This document shows, one piece after another, positions 8,140-17,631 of a DNA stretch of 45,185 bases. This stretch comes from Vibrio sp. 10N.261.55.A7 (GTDB taxonomy: Bacteria > Pseudomonadota > Gammaproteobacteria > Enterobacterales > Vibrionaceae). Numbering within the stretch: position 1 is the stretch's first letter; each line of letters starts with the position of its first letter. The notes below the pieces were generated by a model that was not told the origin of the DNA, did no database searches, and was given only the letters and a program-made list of their open reading frames with translations. The stretch covers positions 1-45,185 of the forward strand of contig NZ_MCWZ01000286.1 in assembly GCF_002877365.1 (NCBI RefSeq), written 5' to 3'. A program made the position numbers and the translations under genes.

Positions 8140-10749
8140 CTATTGCGTTAGAAAGTCTTTCGCGAAACGTTGTAAAACACCACCAGCGTTGTAGACCCGT
8201 ACTTCATCTTCGGTATCTAATCGGCAAGTAACAGGGACTGATAATGTTTCTTTATTTAGGCGAGTGATAATCAGCAACAAATCTTTACCGGGCTCGATTC
8301 TGCCTTCAACATCATAGAGCTCTGTACCATCAAGATTGAGTGTTCTCCTATTTGTCCCCTCTTTAAATTCAAGCGGCAAGACACCCATACCAACAAGGTT
8401 CGTCCGGTGAATTCGTTCAAACCCTTCTGCAACAATGACTTCAACCCCCGCTAACCGGACGCCTTTTGCAGCCCAGTCCCGAGAAGAGCCTTGACCATAG
8501 TCGGCGCCGGCTACAATTATTAATGGTTGCTTTCGACTCATGTAAGTCTCGATGGCTTCCCACATACGCATCACTTGCCCATCAGGCTCCACTCGCGCTA
8601 GTGATCCTTGAACGGTTTCACCGTCTTTCATCACCATCTCATTGAATAGTTTCGGGTTGGCGAAGGTTGCTCTTTGAGCGGTTAAGTGATCACCTCGATG
8701 CGTCGCGTAAGAGTTAAAGTCTTCTTCTGGTACCTCCATTTTTGCCAAATACTCACCAGCAGCACTCGAGGCAAGAATGGCATTGGACGGCGATAAATGA
8801 TCAGTGGTGATGTTGTCACCTAAAATAGCAAGCGGTCTCATTGATGTTAGACTTCGCTCGCCAGCAAGCGCGCCTTCCCAGTAGGGAGGCCTACGTATGT
8901 AAGTACTCTTTGAACGCCAATCATAGAGAGGGTTACTACTTTTGCCGCTATCACTGGGCTTGAACATTTGCACATAGATTTGATTAAACTGCTCTGGTTT
9001 AACGTGACGATTGACGACGGCATCGATCTCTTCATCGGTTGGCCACAGATCGTTTAAGTAAATAGGCTTTCCACACTCGTCATAACCTAGGCTATCTTTC
9101 TCGATATCAAACCGTATCGTCCCCGCTAGAGCGTAGGCAACAACAAGTGGAGGAGAGGCCAAAAATGCTTGTTTGGCATAAGGATGAATTCGACCATCAA
9201 AATTGCGGTTACCTGAGAGCACAGCCGTTGAATAGAGATCTCGGTCAACAATCTCTTTTTGTATGGAAGGGTCTAACGCTCCACTCATACCATTACACGT
9301 CGTACAGGCATACCCAACAATTCCAAACCCTAGGGTTTCAAGCTCTGGCAATAATCCTGCGTCTTCCAAGTAGAGCCTTGCGACTTTTGAACCCGGTGCA
9401 AATGATGTTTTAACCCAAGGTTTTCTCGCTAAACCCATCTTATTGGCTTTCTTTGCGATCAAACCTGCTGCGACAACATTTCTCGGATTACTCGTATTGG
9501 TGCATGAGGTAATAGCCGCAATGATGACCGCCCCGTCAGGCATTAATCCATCTTTTTCTTCCCAGGATCCCGCAATGCCTCGGGTTGCCAGTTCAGAAGT
9601 TGGTAAACGTCTGTGGGGGTTTGAAGGGCCAGCCATGTTTCGTTCGACTGTCGAGAGGTCAAAAGTCAGCACTCTTTGGTACTGCGCACTTTCCAAATCT
9701 GAAGCCCATAGACCTGTGTGCTTTGCATACTTCTCTACGAGATCGACCTGTTCGGGGTCTCGCCCGGTCAATTTTAAGTAATTGATGGTTTGTTCATCAA
9801 TATAGAACATCCCAGCAGTCGCGCCGTATTCTGGGGTCATGTTGGATATGGTTGCACGATCACCGATGGTTAGGTCTTTACTTCCCTCGCCAAAGAACTC
9901 TAAGTAGCTTGAAACAACACGCTCTTGCCTCAAAAACTCTGTAATCGCGAGTACGATGTCTGTTGCTGTAATACCAGACTGCCTTTTACCAACCAGTTTT
10001 ACGCCAACAATGTCAGGGAGGCGCATCATCGACGGTCGGCCTAACATTACAGTTTCAGCTTCCAGGCCACCAACTCCGATCGCCAATACCCCTAATGCAT
10101 CGACGTGTGGTGTGTGACTGTCGGTTCCAACACAGGTATCAGGAAACGCAATGCCGTTTTTTGCTTGGATAACTGGCGACATTTTTTCCAAGTTAATTTG
10201 GTGCATGATTCCATTGCCTGCAGGAATAACATTCACATTTTCAAACGCTGTTTTACACCACTCTATGAAATGAAATCTGTCTTCGTTTCGACGCTCTTCA
10301 ATACTTCGGTTTTTGTCGAACGCCTCTGTATCAAATCCTGCGTGTTCTACAGCCAAAGAGTGATCGACTATTAGCTGTGTTTCGACAACCGGATTCACCT
10401 TAGAAGGGTTGCCACCTTGATCCGCAATGGCATCACGTAATCCAGCGAGGTCAACAAGAGCGGTTTGTCCAAGAATATCGTGACAGACGACTCTCGCTGG
10501 GTACCATGGGAAGTCGCGATCTTGCTTACGCTCAATAAGCTGCAGCAGGCAATCATTCAGTTCGCTAGCTTCACATCGTCTCACAAGCTGCTCAGCTAAA
10601 ATGCGCGATGTATATGGCAGTGCATCATAAGCGTTGGGCGATAGGCTGTTTACCGCCTCACGCGCATCAAAATACTCTAGATTGGTTTCAGGTAAGATCT
10701 TGCGATAGTTGGTCTTACCCTGTTTGTTTACTGTGTTGGAGTCTGACAT
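8140..10749 (-). CDS. acnD: AcnD, Fe/S-dependent 2-methylisocitrate dehydratase
   Basis: AcnD dehydrates 2-methylcitrate in the methylcitrate cycle and depends on PrpF for the next step. The 869-residue protein has the full aconitase layout: DSHTPHVDALGVLAIGVGG in the N-terminal half, the [4Fe-4S] cysteines in SCTNTSNP (near 415) and GYACTTCNG (near 480), and a C-terminal swivel domain with LGDNITTDHLSPSN and GSSRDWAAKG. Length and the start NYRKILPETNLEYFDAREAV match AcnD rather than AcnA. The ATG at 10749 has AAGGA eight bases upstream; the in-frame ATG at 10758 overlaps that site. Confidence 0.96.
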   Translation of the reverse strand: MSDSNTVNKQGKTNYRKILPETNLEYFDAREAVNSLSPNAYDALPYTSRILAEQLVRRCEASELNDCLLQLIERKQDRDFPWYPARVVCHDILGQTALVDLAGLRDAIADQGGNPSKVNPVVETQLIVDHSLAVEHAGFDTEAFDKNRSIEERRNEDRFHFIEWCKTAFENVNVIPAGNGIMHQINLEKMSPVIQAKNGIAFPDTCVGTDSHTPHVDALGVLAIGVGGLEAETVMLGRPSMMRLPDIVGVKLVGKRQSGITATDIVLAITEFLRQERVVSSYLEFFGEGSKDLTIGDRATISNMTPEYGATAGMFYIDEQTINYLKLTGRDPEQVDLVEKYAKHTGLWASDLESAQYQRVLTFDLSTVERNMAGPSNPHRRLPTSELATRGIAGSWEEKDGLMPDGAVIIAAITSCTNTSNPRNVVAAGLIAKKANKMGLARKPWVKTSFAPGSKVARLYLEDAGLLPELETLGFGIVGYACTTCNGMSGALDPSIQKEIVDRDLYSTAVLSGNRNFDGRIHPYAKQAFLASPPLVVAYALAGTIRFDIEKDSLGYDECGKPIYLNDLWPTDEEIDAVVNRHVKPEQFNQIYVQMFKPSDSGKSSNPLYDWRSKSTYIRRPPYWEGALAGERSLTSMRPLAILGDNITTDHLSPSNAILASSAAGEYLAKMEVPEEDFNSYATHRGDHLTAQRATFANPKLFNEMVMKDGETVQGSLARVEPDGQVMRMWEAIETYMSRKQPLIIVAGADYGQGSSRDWAAKGVRLAGVEVIVAEGFERIHRTNLVGMGVLPLEFKEGTNRRTLNLDGTELYDVEGRIEPGKDLLLIITRLNKETLSVPVTCRLDTEDEVRVYNAGGVLQRFAKDFLTQ

Positions 10750-10784
10750 TGCCGCCATCCTTAAATCAAAATAGTCCCTTCAAC

Positions 10785-10812
10785 TCTTCGCTTGATTATC
10801 CACAAGCGAAGA
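10785..10812 (-). other. intra-operon hairpin between prpC and acnD
   Basis: TCTTCGCTTG (10785-10794) and CAAGCGAAGA (10803-10812) form a perfect 10-bp stem with an 8-base loop, in the 78-base gap between prpC and acnD. There is no T run after it on the minus strand, so it is probably not a full terminator; an mRNA-stability, processing or attenuation role is an inference. Confidence 0.7.
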
Positions 10813-10827
10813 ACACGACGCAGTTTG

Positions 10828-11976
10828 TTAACGCTCGCTAATTGGTAACCAATCTTGGTGATCTGGCCCGTCATAATCCGCACTTGGTCGGATAATTCTG
10901 TTGTTAGCACGTTGCTCATAAACGTGCGCTGCCCAGCCGGTTAGACGGCTCATAACAAAAATAGGTGTAAATAATTTGGTTGGAATGCCCATGAAGTGAT
11001 AGGCCGATGCATGAAAGAAATCGGCATTGCAGAACAGCCCCTTCTCTCTTTTCATCACTGACTCAACCCGTTCGGATACGCTATAGAGTTGAGTATCACC
11101 AACAGAAAGTGACAGTTCTTTTGACCAACGTTTGATGAGTGCATTTCGTGGATCACTCTCTCGATAAACAGCATGACCAAAACCCATGATCTTATCTTTG
11201 TTTGCGAGCATTTTTAGAATTTCCTGCTCGGCTTCGTCAGCAGTTCGCCAGTCTTTGATCATATCCATCGCAGCCTCGTTTGCGCCACCATGTAGTGGAC
11301 CGCGTAACGTGCCAATCGCCGCCGTAATACAGGAATGGATATCAGATAATGTAGAGGCACATACCCGGCCGGCAAAGGTCGACGCGTTAAACTCGTGTTC
11401 AGCGTACAAAATGAGAGAACAGTGCATGACCTTTTTATGCAGCTCGCTTGGAGACTGGTCAGTCAGCATTTTCAGGAAATACCCGCCAATACAATCTTCG
11501 CTGCTGTCTGACGTTTCAATGCGTATGCCATCATGACTAAAACGATACCAATAACAGATCATTGCAGGGAATAGTGCGAGCATTCGCTCTGTTGCGGATT
11601 GTTGCTCTGAAAAGTCCGTTTCTTGCTCTAGGTTGCCCAACATAGAACACCCTGTTCTCATGACGTCCATAGGGTGAGCAGATGCTGGAATCAGTTCTAA
11701 CGCCTGCTTAAGCGCTTCAGGCAATCCTCGCTGTTTGATCAGTAACGCTTTGTAATCATTGAGCTCTTTTTGATCTGGTAGGTGCCCTCTCAGTAACAGG
11801 TGCGCAACCTCTTCAAATTGAGCGTTGTTCGCTAGATCAGTAATATCGTACCCACGATAAGTTAGCCCAGTACCTGTTTGACCCACTGTGCATAACGCTG
11901 TGGTGCCTGCACTTTGACCTCGAAGCCCAGCGCCCCCGATGGCTGGATTTTTAACGGCAGTTGCTGATGACGACAT
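10828..11976 (-). CDS. prpC: PrpC, 2-methylcitrate synthase
   Basis: PrpC condenses propionyl-CoA with oxaloacetate to 2-methylcitrate. The 382-residue protein belongs to the citrate synthase family: GLTYRGYDI at the N-terminus, the histidine of GPLHGGANEAAM, the active-site block MGFGHAVYRESDPR, the aspartate of NADFFHASAYHFMGIP and the arginine-rich end VYEQRANNRIIRPSADYDGP. The short length and absence of an N-terminal regulatory domain are typical of methylcitrate synthase rather than the long GltA form. A clear AAAAGGAG site precedes the ATG. Confidence 0.96.
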   Translation of the reverse strand: MSSSATAVKNPAIGGAGLRGQSAGTTALCTVGQTGTGLTYRGYDITDLANNAQFEEVAHLLLRGHLPDQKELNDYKALLIKQRGLPEALKQALELIPASAHPMDVMRTGCSMLGNLEQETDFSEQQSATERMLALFPAMICYWYRFSHDGIRIETSDSSEDCIGGYFLKMLTDQSPSELHKKVMHCSLILYAEHEFNASTFAGRVCASTLSDIHSCITAAIGTLRGPLHGGANEAAMDMIKDWRTADEAEQEILKMLANKDKIMGFGHAVYRESDPRNALIKRWSKELSLSVGDTQLYSVSERVESVMKREKGLFCNADFFHASAYHFMGIPTKLFTPIFVMSRLTGWAAHVYEQRANNRIIRPSADYDGPDHQDWLPISER

Positions 11977-12074
11977 ATAGAACTCCTTTTCTAGGTTAAC
12001 TCGCCTGTACTCTTTGGCACGGTATAACGAATTAACGATTTCACATTATTGGATTAGATTTATTCTTTTTATAT

Positions 12075-12971
12075 TTACTTATTCGCTGAAAACAACTGAT
12101 CAAGCTTGTTTTCATAATCATGATAGTTGAGGTGTTCATACAACTCTTTTCGAGTCTGCATCGAGTCAATTAAAGCCTCTTGGTTACCTTCTTCCAGTAA
12201 ATGGCGATAAACCATTTCTGCGGCTTTATTCATCGCTCTAAATGCACTTAGTGGGTACAAAACCATATCGACATTGGACTTTGCCAACTCATTGCAGCCG
12301 TATAGTGGTGTTTGACCAAATTCTGTAATGTTTGCCAATATTGGAACGTGCTTGCCGGTTGCTGACTCTAATGCCGCTGAAAACTGTACATATTGTTCAA
12401 GTTTGTTCATCGCTTCTGGAAAAATCATGTCAGCGCCCGCTTCTACACAAGCAATCGCTCTCTCAATAGCATGCTCAATACCTTCTACAGCAAGGGCGTC
12501 TGTGCGCGCCATAATGACAAAACTGCCATCGGTTCTGGCATCGGTGGCCGCTTTGATTCGATCCACCATCTCAGCTTGGCTGACAATGGCTTTATTCGGT
12601 CGGTGTCCGCATCTCTTTTGAGCTACTTGGTCTTCCATGTGGACGGCAGCAGCGCCCGCTTTCTCCATCGATTTAATCGTACGTGAGATATTAAACGCCC
12701 CACCAAACCCCGTATCAATATCCACTAATAGTGGCAAATCACACGCGTTGGTCACTCTTTCCACGTCGACCAATACATCATTTAGTGTAGTAATCCCAAG
12801 ATCGGGTAACCCATACGACGCATTGGCTATACCACCACCGGATAGGTAGATAGCTTGATGCCCCGTATTTTTAGCCATCATTGCACAATAGGGATTAACC
12901 GTACCGACGATTTGTAAAGGGTCATTGTCCTTTACTGCTTGTCTAAATTTGTTGCCAGGTGTCATTTCCAT
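12075..12971 (-). CDS. prpB: PrpB, 2-methylisocitrate lyase
   Basis: PrpB cleaves 2-methylisocitrate to pyruvate and succinate, the last step of the cycle. The 298-residue protein is of the isocitrate lyase/PEP mutase superfamily, with the metal-binding [11 protein letters not shown] (81-91) and the catalytic loop [10 protein letters not shown] (Cys121). The start [13 protein letters not shown] is standard, with GAGGG about 8 bases upstream. It is the first enzyme gene after the regulator, only 17 bases from the regulator stop. Confidence 0.97.
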   Translation of the reverse strand: MEMTPGNKFRQAVKDNDPLQIVGTVNPYCAMMAKNTGHQAIYLSGGGIANASYGLPDLGITTLNDVLVDVERVTNACDLPLLVDIDTGFGGAFNISRTIKSMEKAGAAAVHMEDQVAQKRCGHRPNKAIVSQAEMVDRIKAATDARTDGSFVIMARTDALAVEGIEHAIERAIACVEAGADMIFPEAMNKLEQYVQFSAALESATGKHVPILANITEFGQTPLYGCNELAKSNVDMVLYPLSAFRAMNKAAEMVYRHLLEEGNQEALIDSMQTRKELYEHLNYHDYENKLDQLFSANK

Positions 12972-12988
12972 GTCTTTGCCCTCGATCT

Positions 12989-13732
12989 CTATTTTTTCAA
13001 AGCAGAATCATTCAATTTGATTTGTTGTTCAATTAACTGTCGACTCCCCGATATGTGCCTTCTCATTAGCATTTCGGCCAGTTCCTCATCTCTGTTCTTA
13101 ATCGCTCGTAGAATATATTTGTGCTCTTCCAAGGCTTCGTTGGGTCTAGATTGTGAGCGGGGGGATTGGTAGCGATACATACGTAGCAAGTGATACAGCT
13201 CGTCACACAGTAAGGAGACGAGTTTGCTGTTTCGACTGGCTTTAATGATTCTATAGTGGAAATCAAAATCGCCATGCTGATGAAAATAAGATGCACCGCT
13301 CACTTCATCAATATGCTTAGAATGGGTTGCCAGTACAACTTCTAGCTGGATGACCTCTTCGTCGGTAATGTAACGAGCAGCTAACCTCGCAGCCATACCT
13401 TCTAACCCCTCTCGAACCGCATAAAGTTCTAATAGTTTCTCCTCTGAAAAGGCGATAACTCTGGCACCTACATGGGGAATACGCTCTATCAGACCTAATC
13501 CTTGAACGCGCATGATGGCTTCACGTAACGGGCCTCGGCTGACTGTAAAGCGCTTTGCCAGTTCGGGCTCTGATATTTTGCTTCCAGGTGAGATTTCACC
13601 GCTCACAATAGCTTCAATCAGATACTCCGTTAAATTATCTGATTTCGTATTCTCTTTGTCGCCATTCGTTGTTTTCGCTTCGCTGACAATGTCTACAGCA
13701 TTGATGGAAACGCTACCCGTTGAGGTATTCAT
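12989..13732 (-). CDS. GntR/FCD-family regulator of the prp operon
   Basis: A 247-residue transcription factor with an N-terminal winged helix of the GntR type ([38 protein letters not shown]) and a C-terminal FCD ligand-binding domain with metal-binding histidine positions ([11 protein letters not shown] and RRHISGS). It is the first gene of the prp operon, so it very likely controls it, with a pathway intermediate as effector by analogy with other GntR regulators of methylcitrate operons in Vibrio and Shewanella relatives. Its first 25 residues form a hydrophilic extension before the DNA-binding domain. It is not the sigma-54-type PrpR of enteric bacteria. Confidence 0.9.
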   Translation of the reverse strand: MNTSTGSVSINAVDIVSEAKTTNGDKENTKSDNLTEYLIEAIVSGEISPGSKISEPELAKRFTVSRGPLREAIMRVQGLGLIERIPHVGARVIAFSEEKLLELYAVREGLEGMAARLAARYITDEEVIQLEVVLATHSKHIDEVSGASYFHQHGDFDFHYRIIKASRNSKLVSLLCDELYHLLRMYRYQSPRSQSRPNEALEEHKYILRAIKNRDEELAEMLMRRHISGSRQLIEQQIKLNDSALKK

Positions 13733-13759
13733 ATTATTAGCCTATATCCTTTAATTGCC

Positions 13760-13781
13760 GCAATGTTGTCAACAATCTTGC
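13760..13781. promoter_or_regulatory. operator-like dyad 1 at the predicted start point
   Basis: A 22-base interrupted palindrome with arms GCAA-N2-TTGT and ACAA-N2-TTGC about a central CA. It overlies the predicted transcription start, a position expected for repression. Confidence 0.6.
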
Positions 13782-13787
13782 TCTATG

Positions 13788-13815
13788 AATATAATTTAGA
13801 CGACAAATATGTCGA
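13788..13815 (-). promoter_or_regulatory. predicted prp promoter (-35/-10)
   Basis: On the minus strand TCGACA (13810-13815) and TATATT (13788-13793) are spaced by 16 bases, each matching five of six consensus bases. Transcription would begin near 13781, about 50 bases before the regulator gene. One operator dyad covers the -35 and another sits on the start point. Confidence 0.5.
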
Positions 13816-13818
13816 CAA
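13809..13818. promoter_or_regulatory. operator-like dyad 2 over the -35
   Basis: ATGTCGACAA, one base off the TTGT-NN-ACAA pattern; it overlaps the predicted -35 box and its centre lies 19 bases from dyad 3. Confidence 0.55.
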
Positions 13819-13824
13819 TCAAGA

Positions 13825-13840
13825 AAATTGTCGACAATTT
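13825..13840. promoter_or_regulatory. operator-like dyad 3, perfect palindrome
   Basis: AAATTGTCGACAATTT is a perfect 16-base palindrome and the best copy of the motif, immediately upstream of the predicted -35. Confidence 0.65.
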
Positions 13841-13968
13841 AGACTAATGTATTAGATGAAAATAGGAGAAAGAATCGCAAGAACCAAAGGCTAAATATAG
13901 ATAGTTCAAACACTTATCAAATAGTTAGGTGTTTGTTCGTTATTAGGAGACCTTAGGAATAAAATAGT

Positions 13969-13980
13969 ATGTCAACAATT
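13969..13980. promoter_or_regulatory. operator-like dyad 4, distal
   Basis: ATGTCAACAATT repeats the dyad pattern about 190 bases upstream of the predicted start. It could be a distal operator or chance. Confidence 0.35.
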
Positions 13981-14046
13981 CAAGCTAATCAGTATGCCTA
14001 CCTAGGTAATCGGTATAGGCCATTTATAAATCAGCACTCTGAAGAC

Positions 14047-17000
14047 CTAAAATGACGACGCCGTTTGTCTACGCCCTTCGCTTTTAGCAAGAGAGGTCCG
14101 GCTCGTGTACTTACTCACATCAACGTGATCAAGTTGGTTTTCGGGTAAGTATTTATCCGCGTATTCTTTGTACACGCCACTTTCAAGAAACAGTAAGAAT
14201 AGATCCATGTCCAGATGCTCATCAGAGGCCATTTTGTACATGATATCAATAGCAACACTGACCGGTTTGGCTTTTTTGTACGGCCTGTCTGCGGCAGTTA
14301 ATGCCTCAAACACGTCCGCAATCGAGAGGATTCTTTCAGGAATAGACAAATCGTCTTTGGTTAGCTTTCTTGGATAACCTGTACCTTTCAGCGTTTCATG
14401 GTGTGTTGATGCGTATCGTGGAACTTGACTAAGCTCCGGTGGGAAAGGAATGTTGTTCAGCATTTTGATACCGCTGATCATATGTTCGTTAATTTTGAAT
14501 CGATCCTCAGGGGTCAAAGTCCCGCTACGAACAGACAAATTGTACACTTCGCCCAGGTTATACAGGTTTTTAGGCACCTCTACCTTTATGTTTAATTTAG
14601 GATCAAACACCATTGGTCTGATTCGTTTAATAATATGCTCGGGTTTGTCAGATAAAAGCCTCTCTGTTACAGGTAGCGTTTGTCCATACTCGTTCGAGTT
14701 TTTCCCACCACGTTCAAGTTCTTCAAACGGCGAAAGCCCTAGCGTATTATCGAAGTTTCTCTGCCAGGTTGTAGAGGCTATTTTTTTCATCCGCTCAATA
14801 CTTTCATCTCGCATAAACTCGCTGCCAACGTTCGACTCAGCAATGAATTTGAAATCCTCCTTAAGCTGTTCTAATTTGTCATTGAACTCCGCTAAAGCTG
14901 CATCACTATCGGCTCGTTCAACATGAATCTGTTTTAGATAATGAATCTCTGCGTCACGCCAAAGTACCTCAAATCGCATTCTTATCTCGTGAATACGATT
15001 GTAATTTGCTTCCAGTTTTGTCCCTTTGTCGACAATGTGTTCTGGAGTCGTGATTTTTCCACAATCATGGAGCCACGCTGCAATTTGAAACTCTCTACGT
15101 TCTTTATCATTTTTAAACGTAAACTCTTTGAATTTTCCAGAATCGGCATTTTCTGCAGCCTTAGCCAACAACATCCCAATTTCAGGCACACGATTACAAT
15201 GACCAGCCGTGTAGGGTGATTTCTCATCGATGGCTTGTGCGATAAGCTTGATGAAGGCTTCTACCAGTTCTTCTTGCGATTTCTGGTGGCTTCTAATTTC
15301 ATCAACCATTTCAACCATAGAGTCAGAAAGTTCAGATACCTCTTTGATCCGCGACTGCACATGATGAACATCATCAAATTGTCGAAGTGATACTTTGGTC
15401 GTTTCCTTTGTTAATAAACCAACGGGCTTCACAATCGGATTACCAAAGATCCAAGCGAGCGGTAACAGGCCAAACAACACAAGTAAGCTAGCACCGATAG
15501 TTACTAGCACTTTGGGTATGACTTTGTCGTAGACCACTTGCTCAGGCACGATCACAGCGAAATATTCCGTAGCAGAACCGTCAGGGCCCATCGGCGTTAA
15601 ATATAAATATCGGTCTTCTCCATTTATACTGACCTTAGTCATCTGGTTTTTCTCAAGCGGGTGCTGAACTAAAGAGACTATTTCGGAGTAAGGCAACATT
15701 GTCTCTTGCCTAGTTTGTTTTTTAAGCCATTTCTCATTGAGCAACAGCCACTGCTCTTCGGTGACATTTGCAATCGCCAAATTGATTAGGTTAAGAACAG
15801 CTTGGTCGCTTTTCTTCATTCTCAGATGGAAATTGGCTAGATGGGCCGGTTCTAGCGAGTTGATGTGTAGATCTTCGTTATAGACGCGTGTTTTATAGCT
15901 ATCAAGCACAGGTAAAGCATCAATAACCGATGCCACCTTATTTTCCGCTAACCATGTCATGGCTTCTTCAATCGTCGATGCATTATGGAATGTTAGTGAT
16001 GGGTTATCGTTAAATGTCTGTTCTAAACCTCGGCCTTTAACTATTGCAATCGGTGATGGGATTGAATTCAGTGTACTCGTTATAAACTCATGACTCGTTG
16101 CAACACCAAGTGGCAGTGTATAAAGGGGAACACTTAACGTCTGCTCTTTGCTTTCTGTCGAGTAAGTCGACTGCAATATGTCGAGTTCACCACGTTCAAA
16201 CTTTTCCGTCAGCTCTTGCCAACGAAAGCCATTGACGAACTCAAACCTTAAACCAGTCATATCACTCACTAGCTTTAAAAGGTCGACGGCATATCCTCTA
16301 GGTTTTCCCGCTAATGAATAGTCTAATGGGCCCCAATCGTTCTGGTTCGAGACGAGTAAAGAGCGGGTTAGATCTAAAATATTTTGATTTCTCCTGTCCA
16401 GTTTCAATGGCTTCGCCGAAGGAATTGTCAACGTGTCTTGAGTCAAATGGCTGGACGCAATAACTTTTCCTTGCTTATTGAATAAAAATGACTCAACGCC
16501 AGGTGAGTCCGATAACCCTAAAGACGCAGGTGAAATAAGCGAGCTAACCGATGACAGAACAATATCGATACCCACAACAGAGTTATGAGTCTTTACTGCG
16601 TAAGTTTGACCCGTAATCTTTAAATGTTGAAAAAGATAAGGTTCTGTTTTAAAAACACTTTCTTGTGACGCTTCACCATACCAAGGCCGCTGAGTTGGGT
16701 AGTAATTACTATTTTCGATAACATGCCTAGACTCAACAAACTCTTCTGTAAAGTAGCGGGTTTTCCTAATACGACTCTCTTTGGAGCCAGATATTTTAAT
16801 AATTACCCATCTATCACTGGATTGAGCACTGATTTTATCCCTTACGATCGGTGAAGATTCTAGATTGATAATTTGGAAAAAATCATCGTTATCATTCCCC
16901 CAATAAATACTGTAAAACGCGGGGTTATCTTCGAGTGCTTGGGTAAAAATCGTTGTAACTTGTTTTTCACTAAACTGATATTTCGTCACTAAAGAAATAT

Positions 17001-17232
17001 TTTTGAGCAAACGAGCAACATTCGATGCATTCCTATCTATTTTCTGGATATGCTCGCTAACCTTGGATGAAGTCACCGACAGTTTAGTCAAAACCAGCTC
17101 TTCAGACATTTGTCTCGAAAAATAATACTGGACAGAAATGGCACACAACGTGGTTAATAAAGTCGTCAATACGAACATACTTCCAACAGTAAATCGGATA
17201 GAGTATTTTCTAGGCGGACGCTGTGATCCCAT
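14047..17232 (-). CDS. Membrane HD-GYP protein with Cache and SBP_bac_3 sensor domains
   Basis: A 1061-residue inner-membrane signalling protein. Order: N-terminal membrane segment (about 12-35), a Cache-like periplasmic domain with the RPWYGEAS signature, a domain resembling bacterial extracellular solute-binding family 3 (about 300-510, with RGYAVDLLKLVSDMTGLRFEFV), a second membrane segment (about 585-610), a HAMP-like linker, and a C-terminal HD-GYP phosphodiesterase. Catalytic signatures are visible: WLHDCGKI, EHMISGIKML, STHHETLKGTGYP. About 130 residues, charged and helical, separate the HD motif from the EHM motif, longer than in ordinary HD-GYP proteins. Likely activity is c-di-GMP hydrolysis in response to a periplasmic ligand. 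It is divergent from the T6SS tip genes, so a regulatory link is possible but unproven. Confidence 0.9.
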   Translation of the reverse strand: MGSQRPPRKYSIRFTVGSMFVLTTLLTTLCAISVQYYFSRQMSEELVLTKLSVTSSKVSEHIQKIDRNASNVARLLKNISLVTKYQFSEKQVTTIFTQALEDNPAFYSIYWGNDNDDFFQIINLESSPIVRDKISAQSSDRWVIIKISGSKESRIRKTRYFTEEFVESRHVIENSNYYPTQRPWYGEASQESVFKTEPYLFQHLKITGQTYAVKTHNSVVGIDIVLSSVSSLISPASLGLSDSPGVESFLFNKQGKVIASSHLTQDTLTIPSAKPLKLDRRNQNILDLTRSLLVSNQNDWGPLDYSLAGKPRGYAVDLLKLVSDMTGLRFEFVNGFRWQELTEKFERGELDILQSTYSTESKEQTLSVPLYTLPLGVATSHEFITSTLNSIPSPIAIVKGRGLEQTFNDNPSLTFHNASTIEEAMTWLAENKVASVIDALPVLDSYKTRVYNEDLHINSLEPAHLANFHLRMKKSDQAVLNLINLAIANVTEEQWLLLNEKWLKKQTRQETMLPYSEIVSLVQHPLEKNQMTKVSINGEDRYLYLTPMGPDGSATEYFAVIVPEQVVYDKVIPKVLVTIGASLLVLFGLLPLAWIFGNPIVKPVGLLTKETTKVSLRQFDDVHHVQSRIKEVSELSDSMVEMVDEIRSHQKSQEELVEAFIKLIAQAIDEKSPYTAGHCNRVPEIGMLLAKAAENADSGKFKEFTFKNDKERREFQIAAWLHDCGKITTPEHIVDKGTKLEANYNRIHEIRMRFEVLWRDAEIHYLKQIHVERADSDAALAEFNDKLEQLKEDFKFIAESNVGSEFMRDESIERMKKIASTTWQRNFDNTLGLSPFEELERGGKNSNEYGQTLPVTERLLSDKPEHIIKRIRPMVFDPKLNIKVEVPKNLYNLGEVYNLSVRSGTLTPEDRFKINEHMISGIKMLNNIPFPPELSQVPRYASTHHETLKGTGYPRKLTKDDLSIPERILSIADVFEALTAADRPYKKAKPVSVAIDIMYKMASDEHLDMDLFLLFLESGVYKEYADKYLPENQLDHVDVSKYTSRTSLAKSEGRRQTASSF

Positions 17233-17631
17233 TAACCTTGCCCTCCATGGCTTTGGTTTTAGTTAGAGAAATTTTTATGCACTCTGCATTTATACAATGG
17301 GTAGCATAACCTTTCAGCTGATCAGACTAGTTTAAATTCATACAATTCTCTAATAAATTATAAGCTTATTATAAAAACAGTGACCAAAACGATCTTTCAA
17401 CCCCAACCCCTTACACATCAACCATCTAGAGGGAAACTCTAATACACTCACTCTTGCTGATCTGTTCAAAAATGCGACTAAAATCAAAAAATCTCTTATT
17501 TTTCAAACAGAGCAAGAATTCACCATCACTTGCAAAGGGCCTGTATTTAATGAATCATTAACAATGATCACAAATAATACACTCACATTTATACGCCCTA
17601 TAGCGCATTAAGTTTGGGAAAAGGACGACCA
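17233..17631. other. 399-base divergent intergenic region upstream of vgrG
   Basis: A+T-rich gap between the divergent HD-GYP gene and vgrG. It must hold both promoters. I looked for a sigma-54 element (GG-N10-GC) and saw none near the TTGC occurrences. ATAAGCTTAT (near 17370) is a 10-base palindrome. An AAGGA site precedes the vgrG ATG. No convincing small gene is seen. Confidence 0.6.

Larger units (their letters stand above)
13733..14046. promoter_or_regulatory. prp operon control region (314-base gap)
   Basis: No gene is seen here. The part next to the regulator (13760-13840) holds the predicted promoter and three copies of a TTGT-NN-ACAA dyad; a fourth partial copy lies near 13970. The rest (13841-14046) is A+T-rich, holds the 3' flank of the HD-GYP gene, and shows no convincing terminator. 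Confidence 0.7.

Noticed and set aside
13990..14040. Possible terminator of the HD-GYP gene (GCCTA / TAGGC hairpin)
   Set aside because: Short stem with mismatches and no T run on the minus strand.
17440..17560. Sigma-54 promoter for vgrG
   Set aside because: TTGC occurs twice, but GG is not found 10 bases before either GC.
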